In this document: positions 9,445 through 19,662 of the stretch, piece by piece
Numbering within the stretch: the first letter of the stretch is position 1
How the letters are laid out: every line of letters starts with the position of its first letter
Assembly (NCBI RefSeq): GCF_026151205.1
Contig: NC_087079.1
Location: forward strand, 18,222,945 to 18,286,944
Direction of reading: 5' to 3'
DNA: 64,000 nucleotides
Source of the DNA: Bolinopsis microptera
Lineage: Eukaryota > Ctenophora > Tentaculata > Lobata > Bolinopsidae
Notes under the pieces: model-generated
What the model was told of the DNA's origin: nothing
The model's input: only the letters and a program-made list of their open reading frames with translations
The model's database searches: none
Program-made: the position numbers and the translations under genes

Positions 9445-12021
9445 CTAACAATCCATGTTGACGCTCTTATAATGGCTCTTAATGGTCCACCACTCGAAGG
9501 TCCTGTTCTTCAGCTCACACACGTTATCTGTCTCCCCGAAGGACACTGCCTGACACCCCTCCGTATCCCTGCAACGTCTCAAACACTCCTCAAAGTGAGC
9601 CACAGTGAGACTTTTGATCGTGTATCCAGGGAACTTCTCCTGCATCAGTCCGCACTGGAGTTGTGAAGGTTCACTGTTGTCACATTCCATGTTCAGACTA
9701 TGGTATCCAGGAGCTACTGTTGGTCCTGAAACTCCCCCTCGTTTATTCTTCAGGTAGCAGCGGTGGGTGGCCTCTTGGAAGGTGACAGCCTGGCAGTTCT
9801 CCGTGTCCCGGCAGTGCTTCACGCACTCTTCAACGTCCGCCACCACCAGGTTCCTCAGGTCACTACCAGCGAAATTTATCCTTTTCCTTAGACACTTCAT
9901 AGTCTCGGTGACTGGTGTGTTGTCACATTCCATGTTTAAACTGTTGTACCCAATATCAACATTGGGTCCGGAGGCTCCTCCTCGGCGGTTCTTGGCGTAG
10001 CATCGTTTGTCAGATACTCTGAAGGAGAAACCCTGGCAACCCTCAGTGTCCTTGCAGATTTTCACGCACGCAGGAACCCCTGTCACTATGGTGTTCCCAA
10101 TGTCACCTCCACTGAAGTTAATTCCATCTCGGAGGCAGTTTAGGTTGTCGATTTTGCTGTTGTCACACTCCATGTTCATGCTCTGAACCCCAGCTGCCAC
10201 TACCGGGACATTGGCTCCACCACGTCGGTTCTTCAGGTAACATCTGAGTTGGTCAGATGAGACTGTGAAGACCACTGCTTTGCAGAGCTCTGTATCCCTG
10301 CAATGTCTCACACATTCCTCCTTGTCCTCCACGACGAAGTTCCTGAGATCAGCTCCTGGGAAGTTAGTGTCATCTCTGATGCAGCCAAGGTTCTTGACGG
10401 CGCTGTTGTCACACTGCAAGTTCATGCTGTTGTGTCCAGCTGCTGCATTAGGTCCTGTGTCACCCCCGGCTTTGTTCCGCAGATAACATCTGTTGTCCGC
10501 AGTTCTGAACGTGACGGCTTTGCAACCCTCTGTATCTTTGCAACGTTTCACGCATTCCTTATCGTCAGTGACTATCAGATTTCCCATATGGGCTCCCGGG
10601 AAATCGAATCCTTTCCTCATGCAGTTAAGGTTCACTTCATTATTGTCACAGTCCAGGTCCATGCTTTTGTGTCCGGGTGATACTGTGGGGTAGTTTCCAC
10701 CGTACTTAGATTTGAGGAAGCACTGGTGGTCAGAGCCTCTGAAGGTGATGGACTTACAAGCCTCTGTATCTTTGCAGTGTTGGATGCACTCCTCAGCCCG
10801 AGCAACCACCACGCTCCTTAGGTCTGCTCCGGAGAACGATATTCCTTCTCTCATGCAGTCGAAATTAGTTATTCGACTCCTGTCGCATTCCAAATTCATG
10901 GCTATATTTTGAGCAGCTGCAACTGGTCCATGACTCCCTCCTCGCCTGTTCTTCAGATGGCAAAGTCCGTCCGTCTCCCTGTAAGATATTGCTTTGCAGT
11001 TCTCCGTGTCTCTGCAGAGAAGGGCACAGTGACTTAGACTTTCAGATTTGAGGTTTCTGGTGTCTGCTCCGTAGTAATAGAAACCGGACCTTTGACAGCG
11101 CTGATCTACGTCGGATCTATCACATTCCATGTTAGAACTAATCCATCCTGCCTCCACGGTGGGTCCTACACTCCCTCCCTCACTAGACTTGAAGTAACAT
11201 CTTTTATCTGAGTGTCTGTAGGAGATAGCCTTGCACGACTCCGATAGCTGACAGTCCCTCACGCAGTCTTCTTTCAAGACGTAGATCTTCGAAAACATTT
11301 CCGCTCCTGGGAAGTTTTTGTCTTCGTGGCCACACGTGGCAAGGACTTCTTCTGGTGTCATTGGTGCCTTTTCTGTGCAGTCGAAACCACAGTTAACTAG
11401 CTTCTTCTCCAATGCGGTGCACTTTTTGACTTCTTTAGCTTTCAGCGGTTTCTTGGCATCTTCACTGTCACATTTATCTATACTTGACTCGAATCCTGTA
11501 AAAATGTTATCCTGAAATTTCTGATTCTGAACTAATATGATCATTACATTTATTTTATAATCTTTCCAAAAACCAAACTAATTTTCGTGGTGGCAGTGAA
11601 TAAGAAATTGATTCCCGTTCAATCTTTTTCTTAGTTGTATTATACTGTACAGTGAAATGTGTAATAAATATTACAAATTTGTGTCCATCAAAATTTGTAG
11701 TTAACTAGATTTTTAGTTAACTGCAATTTTAGTCGAACATTTCACTAATATGTTATTTCACTAAATATATTAAATATGTTGATCGAATCTTCATTAAGGT
11801 ATAATCAATGAATTAATTTTGGTGTGTGAAATATGCTAGAAATAATTTATATTTAAATTTTTACCTTTTTTAAGACATGCTCTGAATGCAGTTTTATCCT
11901 TTTCGCTACATACTGCTGGGCCTTTCGGTTCTTTCGGTCCTTTCGCCTTTCCTCCTCCCTTTTTTCCTCCAACAGTCGCCACAAGAATGGTCAGAAATAA
12001 CACGAGTGCTAGTTTAGTCAT
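9445..12021 (-). CDS. Secreted protein with eight PAN/apple domains, two exons, about 735 aa
   Basis: Exon 1 (12021-11865) encodes a signal peptide MTKLALVLFLTILVATVGG, then a Lys/Gly/Pro-rich spacer. A donor (AAG|GTAAAAA) follows. Exon 2 starts at 11495 after TTTTTACAG and runs to the stop at 9445-9447. The exon 1 phase (157 bases, one left over) restores a GGA codon and the frame GFESSIDK, so the 369-bp intron at 11496-11864 is well supported. Residues about 107-735 are eight repeats of about 79 residues, each with a CxxxxxxFxGADLRN start, EECxxHCxDTExCKA, RCYLKN-GG-GP and SMNMECDNS. Six regularly spaced cysteines per repeat match PAN/apple modules, which bind proteins or carbohydrate outside the cell. 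There is no transmembrane segment or catalytic domain. Possible roles are mucus, matrix or cuticle binding; this is inference. Confidence 0.85.
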
Positions 12022-13600
12022 CCTGAGATGAAGGTCACGGCTAAAACCGTAATAAAACCTTTAATATACTGAGCTATATTGTGTTCATAGTTAAATCAGA
12101 GTCAGTAAGAGTCAATGAAATGCAGGACTAAATCAGTTTCGGAACTAATCGACATTTAGAATTAGTCGAAATAAGTCGGTCCGAAACTCGTTCGAATCAA
12201 AATGTCAACAAAAGCAATGATGTATGGGGACTTGCCACCCCATGGCAACATTAAAATATATCGACCCTGTTACATCGTTTCCTGTTAATATAAAACTCCG
12301 TTACAAAATGAACTGGGATCTGGCAATACTACACCTTAGTTCGATAAAATATGATAAAGTAATGTATAACTAGACTTATGTAAAAGTCTGAAAGAATATA
12401 GAAAACAAAATAATATAATGCTTGAAAGCTAAATAATAAACTGCGAGAGAGTAGTTAACGTGATATAAAACATTAAAGATAATATAGTTCGTGGAATGTT
12501 TTGCCTCGTGTGGCGTATACAAAAATAACCGGGTATATCAAACGGGGGAAATAGCAAAACTTTCCCTCATTCAACAATTTTGAAAACTTAAACGAAGTGG
12601 GGAGATTAAGTGCTTAACTAAGTTAAAGTATAAAAGTAGTTGTGTTGCTATTTTGACATGGTTTGGATCGGGCGGAGGTCCAGAACCTGGCGAACCGTTA
12701 TCTGACACACGTAACACAGGGCACTGGGCGTGAATAAGCTACGTTTTAAATAAATTATGGAGAAACAGTAAATTTGAACTAATGCCTACGTCAAACCGCA
12801 TGAAGCGTCGGAATTATGAAATTCACTCTTTGTCATCTCAGCTCGATAATAACAATGAAAATTTTATGTCGTCGACTCTTTTATTTATGGCACTAAACAG
12901 TTCCACCTGTGTTAATTCAATGTCAAACCGCATGAAGCATCGAAATTCAGGAGTTAACACGTCTATATCATTTATATTTGATAAAAACAATGAAAGTTTT
13001 ACTCTGAAAGTTTTACAATGAAAGTTTTACAGTGAAAGTTTTACTCATATAATATCAAGTATGTTGCCCTATACTACTACTCTGCGCTCTATACTACTAC
13101 TATGCGCTCTCCTCCGAGCGTGCTGATTCACTAAACACTCTGAGTCTGAGTTACCTGGCTACCCGACTACCATGAGCCTGAATCCTGATGTTCATAAACA
13201 TAAACATAAACATAAAGATTCGGCCGAATGACAGGCTGAGCGCCGCCCAGTAAACTTTGAGATTTTCTAAAACATCCCGGTCCCCGGTTCCCCTGACAGT
13301 TGAAACCAACTTCAATCGAATTATTTTTGAACACTGAGTGAACCCTCATGACATGGGATTAGAATGCTACCCGACGAGTTATCAGCGAACAACTCTTTTG
13401 GTCACGTGACACAGCCATATGAGGCCATATGAGGAAGTAGACACAATTTCTCGTTAGGGTTGAGTTAAGGATTGTGTTAGAGTAAGGATCAGAGTAGAGG
13501 GTTTGGGTTTTAAATTGTTCTTCATAGCCATTACATTCAAAAAACGTATTGAATTTCGAGCGTGATAATCCAGTGTAAAGTGATTTGTCATCATCCTTAC
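12022..13600. repeat. Intergenic stretch with short dispersed repeats
   Basis: No gene seen. The upstream 100 bases of the PAN gene (12022-12120) are the likely promoter; TATATTAAAGG (minus strand, near 12062-12072) is a possible TATA-like box. The word ACCGCATGAAGC(G/A)TCG with following AACAATGAAA occurs at about 12796, 12929 and 24366. A CATAAA microsatellite lies at 13193-13215 and recurs at about 31850-31877 with the same flanks (GTGCTGATTCACTA, GAGTTACC). At 13215-13250 there is a block (ATGACAGGCTGAGCGCCGCC) that is repeated near 49310 and 50325. Confidence 0.55.
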
Positions 13601-13604
13601 TGAT

Positions 13605-13677
13605 TGTCCCTACTGATCATCCCTACTGATCATCCCTACTGATCATCCCTACTGATCATCCCTACTGATCATCCCTA
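13605..13677 (+). repeat. 13-bp tandem repeat, CCCTACTGATCAT
   Basis: Five or more direct copies of CCCTACTGATCAT in a row, with a further isolated copy near 13854-13872 beyond a second repeat block. Confidence 0.8.
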
Positions 13678-13774
13678 TTTGATTTATTTAAGATATTATG
13701 TTCTTTTTATTGTTTGGTTGTATAACTTTCATTTAACTGATTGGGATCTGACACATGTAATTTTGTAATGTTCT

Positions 13775-13852
13775 TTCTAATTTCTAATTCTAATTCTAAT
13801 TCTAATTCTAATTTCTAATTCTAATTTCTAATTCTAATTTCTAATTCTAATT
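13775..13852 (+). repeat. AATTCT / AATTTCT tandem repeat
   Basis: Simple-sequence block made of alternating 6- and 7-base units TAATTC and TAATTTC, inserted between copies of the 13-bp repeat. Confidence 0.8.
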
Positions 13853-13907
13853 TCCCTACTGATCATCCCTACTTTACTGATCGTAATATACTTATAGATG
13901 TGAATTA

Positions 13908-14019
13908 GATGGTGAGGCATGTTTTTGACACGTGACAAAAATTAAGCACTGTTGACCAATCAAACCCCTAGTAAATCAATGTCACGTGTCAAAAACATAT
14001 GCAGCTGACAGCTCACCTC
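13908..14019. mobile_element. About 110-bp foldback sequence
   Basis: GGTGAGGCATGTTTTTGACA followed by CGTGAC on the left is answered by GTCACGTGTCAAAAACAT plus a TCACCTCC end on the right. The arms are about 25-30 bp and imperfect. Probably a tiny MITE; no coding content. Confidence 0.5.
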
Positions 14020-14748
14020 CCAACCAGAATCCATGCCATGGCCATGCCCATATCTGTATAAGTATACTTAAGGCCCCTTCCAGCCATTGCCACCTGCCAC
14101 CTAATTTGGCAGGTTTTACATTAAGACTGATAATCAATTTGAAGTCTTAAAATGATTCCTGCAAAATTAACCGAAAACCTGCCTATTTATCGTATTCGTG
14201 CAGAGATTTATCTCACGTAATTATTTAATCGAGTTGTTGATTTATAGAAAAGCCTGCAAAATTAACACAAAACCTGCCTCACCTTTCACCTACTCTCGGC
14301 AGGTTTGCTCTATTTTGGCAGGTTTTCCGTTAAATATAAAGTCGAATGCTGCAGATTTAACGCAAATCCTGCGTAAGTTGAGATAATTTGAATCAACTTG
14401 TGGCGTGATTAAACCTATATTGGCAGGGGTTTTGGATAATTTGAGTGTACAATGTGGAATACTGTAATGATCGTATAACCTTATTACTAGGTAGGGTGTA
14501 GGACTGAGACTTGGTTTGTGCAAAGCTACAGAAGTACAGAATGCTACATGCCTACATGGCTCTATAGTTTATACTTTTATACATGCAGTCACTAGTCAGT
14601 GGCGAAACGACCGCCCGACACTCCGGCAACCCCTGCTATGCGGAAGGGGATGGGGGGGTGCAGCTGCAGCCTCTTAGGTACGTTTCGCCACTGCATATTA
14701 TCCACTGTTACCAACACGGGGTCTATGATAAGTTTGAGTATAAAAGTA

Positions 14749-15515
14749 CAGGGTGGGCCAAAAGTCAGTGTGCAAACGTTGGCCTTAATAGCTCAGTCAC
14801 TGAGTGCCCAATTGAAATACTTCCTTCTGGTATGACTTAGTACCACCACTGGTTCGAGGAATTTGTCAACTCGAAAAATATTCGCGTTCATTTTTTTCAA
14901 ATGGAGGTTCATTTTCACATTTTTTTGATAGTTTGGATAATCGGATCAAGCTAAATGTTATTGAATTGTGTTTGGCCATTCGAATTACGTTTGCCCTGAA
15001 AGAATGAGAGTTCTAGCTTCTCAGATGACCGAGATATGAAGCATAACAAGCTTGTTCATTACGTGTGATCAGGTGATTGGTTTACCTAATCACGTGATAA
15101 GGTGACCCCGTTAACTACCCCGTTAAACATTATGGGAATTGTTAAGGGTGCCCAATTAAGGTGTCGTGTCACGGTGTCACATAATCACCCAGTCAATTTG
15201 TTAACGAGATACACAAAATGCTTGTTAACTTCGTCATTTCTAATTTGTTTTGCCTCATTTTTTCAGATCATATGCAACATTTGATAATCTACCGTCTCTA
15301 AAAAAAATTAGGCGTTCAGGATTTTCAGAGAAAACAATATAGGTGTTTTAATATTGAATGGGCGTGGTCTAAAATATTCGAATTTTCAAATTTTGACGAC
15401 GGAATCCTCGAACCAGTAAGTACAGTATGCCATCTGCAAAGCAACAGCTCTCAAATATAAAACTCAGCGGAGGTATAAGACCCAACGTTTGCACACTGAC
15501 TTTTGGCCCACCCTG
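14749..15515. mobile_element. Mariner-like MITE, 767 bp, TA target site
   Basis: The left end CAGGGTGGGCCAAAAGTCAG continues to about 14783 and the right end (about 15481-15515) is its near-perfect reverse complement, giving arms of about 34 bp. TA flanks both sides (14747-14748 and 15516-15517), the signature of Tc1/mariner/IS630 transposition. There is no transposase coding frame, so it was moved in trans. It lies inside the larger TIR element. Confidence 0.85.
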
Positions 15516-15853
15516 TATAAAAACCGATTATTGGAAAATAACTGTTTGCTTAACTTCAGTTCTTAGGTTGCCATTTTTAGATTAGATTGCTATGTTCTTA
15601 AGTAGTGAGGACAGCACTTTTTCAGTTGCAGTGCCTCTACCTGTTCATTGTTCACATTGTAAGATTTAGTGAATGAAGTGATTCTGAAAGAATCTTCAAT
15701 TACAATTAATATAATAGTTATAAATATGCAGTTATTTTCAGATTATGAGATATTTGATCGGAAATTTGTCACACGTTAAAGTGACACTTAATAAGTTGGA
15801 CCTTAATCGAAATTCGTATTCACGAATTGGAAATAGCTCGTACCTACTATAAT

Positions 15854-15902
15854 TTATAGGTTGACCTCCCACATATGCTCTAAGTGGGAGGTCAACCTAT
15901 AA
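15854..15902. repeat. Perfect 19-bp inverted repeat, 11-bp loop
   Basis: TTATAGGTTGACCTCCCAC at 15854-15872 and its exact reverse complement at 15884-15902. The surrounding 15520-16310 holds no gene I recognise. It may be a short hairpin of an older element or a structured RNA; the sequence alone does not decide. Confidence 0.8.
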
Positions 15903-17004
15903 CTCAAATTATTGCTATTTACCAATATTAATTGATCACTGATGTGGCACTTTCAGCGGAAAATTAGTAATAGAAAGCGGACAAACCAGTTTTGGTGAAG
16001 GATGTATATCTTATACTCTTATAGTAGTTGTACACTGTACAGCAATGCTAAGGTAATGAGGTAATGCTGTAATGGGACTACTGCGGACCCTCTACCGGCC
16101 AAACATATTATCTCATTATTGAAGGGTGTAGACTGTAATATAGATGTAAGAACTTGCTAAATTGGGAGGTGACTGTTTTAAAATGATCAGATGCTTGCTT
16201 ACTAACTTATTAAGAATGAGAGGTGATAGTGATTTACTTTATCTTGACAGGACAGTTAAGTATTTAAGCTTAAGAAACCACGTGGAGCTAAACGGTGCAA
16301 GTGATATAATACTTGAAAATTGACCCCCCCCCCCCCCCCCCCGACAATTGACCAAACAAATATATTTATTATACTAACCCTAACAGTAACCCGATTGGGC
16401 GACATCTGTCCGACAGCGACATCTGTCCGACAGCCGAATTGGGGATTTCGGACAGATTTCGCTGTCGGACAGGAGTCGTTTTTGGCGACATCTGTCCGAA
16501 TTTCGGATCATATTGTAATTTCGGTTCACATTCGTATTTCACAAACTCACGGGTAATTTCGTGACGTTGCTCCCATTGTTCGAATGCTGATTTGATCCAT
16601 TGAGATCTGATCCATCGATACGTGACTGACTATTTAAGGACAGGATTGTGCTAGCCGTACACTAACAAGCTGTCGATCACATCACAGGACACAGCCTACA
16701 TGAGTACATATAGGATAGCAGCCGTATGGAGATCAGTTATCGCAATCCACAATGGCAACCAATCTTCAGTAAACAGACCCAGATCTGCAGTAAACAGACC
16801 CGAGAGATCTGGAAACGCTATCCATTCCTGCAAACTAAATCCTCTCTACCGACAACAGTCCAATGATGCTCTGGGACTCTGGATGGGACGAACAGACTCG
16901 TCGATCATTCCTTTGGGGGACTCCTAAGAACGCAGATCATATGGTGGACGCGGAGCATTGCGTAGTCAACGCCCAACGGTACCTTCAAATCCGCACCTAA
17001 TCTC

Positions 17005-17224
17005 TTCCATCAGCTCTTCACAGTCCACGGACTCTTCCCTGACGGCTGGCACCTCCCCCTCTTCTAAGGACTCATTCCTGGAAAATCGACGACCCTCTAC
17101 CGCAACATGTTCGAGGAGATAGACACCTGGGCTTCTGAGGCCTTGGGGCTACCAACCACAATACATTCTCATGGACTACGAGCTCGCCATTCACAACGCA
17201 GTTGCTTCATGCCTGCCTGCTTAG
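17005..17224 (+). pseudogene. Degenerate MULE-type transposase fragment
   Basis: Frame 1 gives HQLFTVHGLFPDGWHLPLF, stop, then GLIPGKSTTLYRNMFEEI and TWASEALGL; after a one-base shift it continues QPQYILMDYELAIHNAVA. This fits the core of MULE transposases as I know it: F-QL-TIHG, P-YAL-P-K---TY-R-FEEL, then the catalytic-region D-E-A. It has at least one stop and one frameshift, so it is a relic. The 16700-16927 ORF just upstream may be another decayed part but shows nothing recognisable. Confidence 0.65.
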
Positions 17225-17447
17225 GTCGAAAATAAACTAGTAGTAGTAGTACACTATGGCTCAGATCATATCTCAAATTGGCAATGTTTCGTATTCAAAT
17301 TAACAGTTCAGATCACGTCTCTAATTGGAAATGTGTTGTATTGAAATCAGATCACAATTTCGGACAAATGTCGTTTTTTCTGGTACCCTGAGTCGGACAG
17401 ATGTCGCTGTCGGACAGATGTCGCTGACAGGAGTCGTGTTACCCAGT

Positions 17448-17690
17448 AACCCTAACCCTGACCCTAACCCTGACCCTGACCCTAACCCTAACCCTAACCC
17501 TAACCCTGACCCTGACCCTGACCCTAACCCTGACCCTAACCCTAACCCTGACCCTAACCCTGACCCTAACCCTAACCCTGACCCTAACCCTGACCCTAAC
17601 CCTGACCCTAACCCTGACCCTAACCCTGACCCTAACCCTGACCCTAACCCTGACCCTAACCCTGACCCTAACCCTTACCCTAACCCTGAA
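17448..17690 (+). repeat. Interstitial telomere-like array, (CCCTAA/CCCTGA)n
   Basis: About 40 units of six bases mixing CCCTAA and CCCTGA, often alternating, with a single CCCTTA near the right end. CCCTAA is the C strand of the TTAGGG animal telomere; CCCTGA is a variant. The plus-strand frame of DPNP repeats is a by-product. Confidence 0.9.
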
Positions 17691-17756
17691 TTGACCCCAG
17701 TGTAATTACATGGGGGGTCAATTGTCGGGGGTAGATTGCATCAGGGGGTCATTTGT

Positions 17757-17758
<2 letters not shown>

Positions 17759-17787
<29 letters not shown>

Positions 17788-17799
17788 AGGGGGTCAATT
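17759..17799 (+). repeat. Poly-G tract
   Basis: A run of nearly 40 bases that are almost all G, at the right edge of the inverted-repeat element; mirrored by poly-C at 16322-16342. Its length in the assembly is unreliable. Confidence 0.8.
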
Positions 17800-18506
17800 G
17801 TTGCGGTACCGTACTATATAAGTATATAGCGTACTATACCTATTACCTCTCATTTGGAGATTCAGTGCCATGGTTGTCAGCTTTTTATCAACTCCGGCCA
17901 ATTTCTTGACTGCGCTAATCAACTCGGTTTTATTGACTTTTAGTTTTGGTGCCAAATAAGCAAAATTCCAAATAACTTAAGAACTTAAAAGAAAGATAAA
18001 AGAAACCTGCCAATTTATAAATTTAACGCTGCCATAATAAGATTATAGCATTATAATCTATTTGGCATGGATTGATAATTTTATAACAAATCCTGCAAAG
18101 TTAATGGAAAACCTGCCGATTTAACTTTATCACTGCCGTAATCTATCCGGCAAGGATTGATAATTTTATAAAAAATCCTGCCAAGTTAATGGAAAACCTG
18201 CCGATTTAACTTTATCACTGCCGTAATCCATCCGGAAAGGATTGATAATTTTATAGCAAATCCTGCCAAGTTAATAGAAAACCTGCCAAATAACAAATAC
18301 CTGCGCTGTTGATGCAGGATCACTAGTTAATTAGGCAGGTTTTGACATAAAAAATTAAGAGAAAACCTGCGGATTTAGTGTAATATACTGCTGATCTGGA
18401 CAGGGTAAATTAGATTACTAGGCAGGAGTGGTAATTTCGCAGTCTTCGCTATTAACTGGGCAGGTTTTAGGTTAAATTCGCAGTGGCAATGGCTGGAAGG
18501 GGCCTT

Positions 18507-18840
18507 ACTTATAGCCCATTAAATAAAACAGCAAAAGTTAAGTTTCACCATGTGTTGCTGTTTATGTTAGAGTCACTAAATGATTTACTAAACTGCAAAA
18601 TTCAACGATAATACAGCGTTCCACCTCTATAACGCGGTTTTTGGGAAAGATTGAGCGTACAAAATCTACAAATACTGTATCTATACAGATACTGTACCTA
18701 CTGAACAGAGGACCGCGTTATAACGGGGTCACTTATCTTTGTGCTAAAATCAGCTCTCAGCTCTGACGTGCCATGCGCCATATCATATAGCATCATATGA
18801 ACGAAATGAACGAGAGGGCAGGATTTTATTTCGTTCCATA
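18507..18840. other. Intergenic, no gene seen
   Basis: Contains an imperfect inverted pair: TATAACGCGGTTTTTG near 18631 and GACCGCGTTATAACGGGG near 18710, arms of about 10-12 bp. CCGCGTTATAACG recurs at about 37598. Nothing else recognisable. Confidence 0.4.
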
Positions 18841-19330
18841 ACAGTGCTGGCAAGCACGAGCGTTGTCTTTATTGGGGGTATACTATGTAACCCCTTTACT
18901 ATTGTACCCCCTTTGGTACACGTCGGGAGCCTCTTTCGTGCACGCGAAGCGTGCACTCCGGCAGGAGTTTTTCAGGCATTAAGACTCATCGGAAGTCGTT
19001 CAGCAGATTTATTTTTAGTTCAAAACATTCTAATTTGATGTCAAAGATGACAGAAATAAGAAATAGTTATGTGGAGATTTTTAAGAAATTTGCATAAAAT
19101 ACGCGCCAGCACTGTTATACGAAATTCGGTAAAAAACCCGAAATCGCCATATTCAGGTGCCTTAAAAACCACGTTAAAATTGAGTTAGAGATCTGAAACT
19201 TTGCAAGGCGTCTAAACGTTGACCAAATCGACTGCAAAAAAAGTTTCAAGTTTCAGGAGCATCGGGAAATGGGTTTTCTAGAACCCCTGTTTTACGACAG
19301 ATTGTCGGGATATATACATATATACATACA
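18841..19330 (+). repeat. Repeat family A, forward copy
   Basis: Starts with AGTGCTGGCAAGCACGAGCG and runs through CGCCATATTCAGGTGCC to GTTTTACGACAGATTGTCG. The same blocks, reverse complemented, make up 22195-22640; half of it is at 2400-2693. GCGCCAGCACTGTTATACGA near 19102 matches the internal end at about 22395-22415. There is no coding frame shared by all copies. Confidence 0.65.
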
Positions 19331-19662
19331 TTTGACCAAAACCCATAATCATGGGTAGAGTGTACCGCTGCCAGTGTCTCTCTTTTCCAAACAAAAGGAA
19401 ATGATATTAATTTGAGGAACCGTCCGCTAATGCAAATTGAAACCGAGAATGAAATCGGTCGCTCGCTTTTCCCATTCATTCACGGCTTACGAATTGTAAT
19501 AAAGCTTATTAAATGGGATCGGAAAAGCGAGCGACCGATTTCATTCTCGGTTTCAATTTGCATTAGCGGACGGTTCCTCAAATTAATATCATTTCCTTTT
19601 GTTTGGAAAAGAGAGACACTGGCAGCGGTACACTCTACCCATGATTATGGGTTTTGGTCAAA
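19331..19662. mobile_element. 332-bp foldback element with arms of about 145 bp
   Basis: TTTGACCAAAACCCATAATC at 19331 is answered by its reverse complement ending at 19662; the arms are nearly perfect for about 145 bp (to around 19478 and from around 19518) with a 40-base loop. Minus ORF 19246-19479 and plus ORF 19412-19678 translate the two arms to nearly the same peptide, confirming symmetry. A second family member lies at 23659-24024, and one arm is at about 2239-2400. Confidence 0.85.

Larger units (their letters stand above)
16319..17803. mobile_element. Inverted-repeat element with GACATCTGTCCG subterminal repeats, MULE relic and telomere-like array
   Basis: The left edge is TTGACC, a run of about 18 C, then GACAATTGACC; the right edge has GGTCAATTGTCGGGGG, a second similar block and a run of G followed by GGTCAATTG. 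Inside each edge are inverted copies of TGTCGGACAGATGTCGC (16400-16500 and 17350-17440). The middle contains a decayed MULE-type transposase fragment (17005-17224) and a telomere-like array (17448-17690). I interpret this as one old DNA element nested within the 4.4-kb TIR element. The edges are G/C homopolymers, so exact ends are uncertain. Confidence 0.55.
14071..18506. mobile_element. 4.4-kb TIR element with CCTGCC subterminal repeats, carrying nested elements
   Basis: The left end AAGGCCCCTTCCAGCCATTG (14069/71 onward) is matched in reverse complement at 18484-18506. Bases outside both ends read ACTT, a candidate target duplication. Just inside each end are many copies of CCTGCCAA(A/T)TTA and AAAACCTGCC words (14090-14420 and 17995-18490), a subterminal arrangement typical of hAT- or MULE-like non-autonomous elements. 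Two other elements (14749-15515 and 16319-17803) lie inside, so much of its length is later insertions. No transposase of its own is visible. Confidence 0.65.

Noticed and set aside
10265-10912. Plus-strand ORFs opposite the PAN gene
   Set aside because: They are periodic antisense shadows of the PAN repeats, spaced by the repeat length.
17325-17705. 126-codon ORF with DPNPDPNP repeats
   Set aside because: It is the translation of the CCCTAA/CCCTGA telomere-like array.
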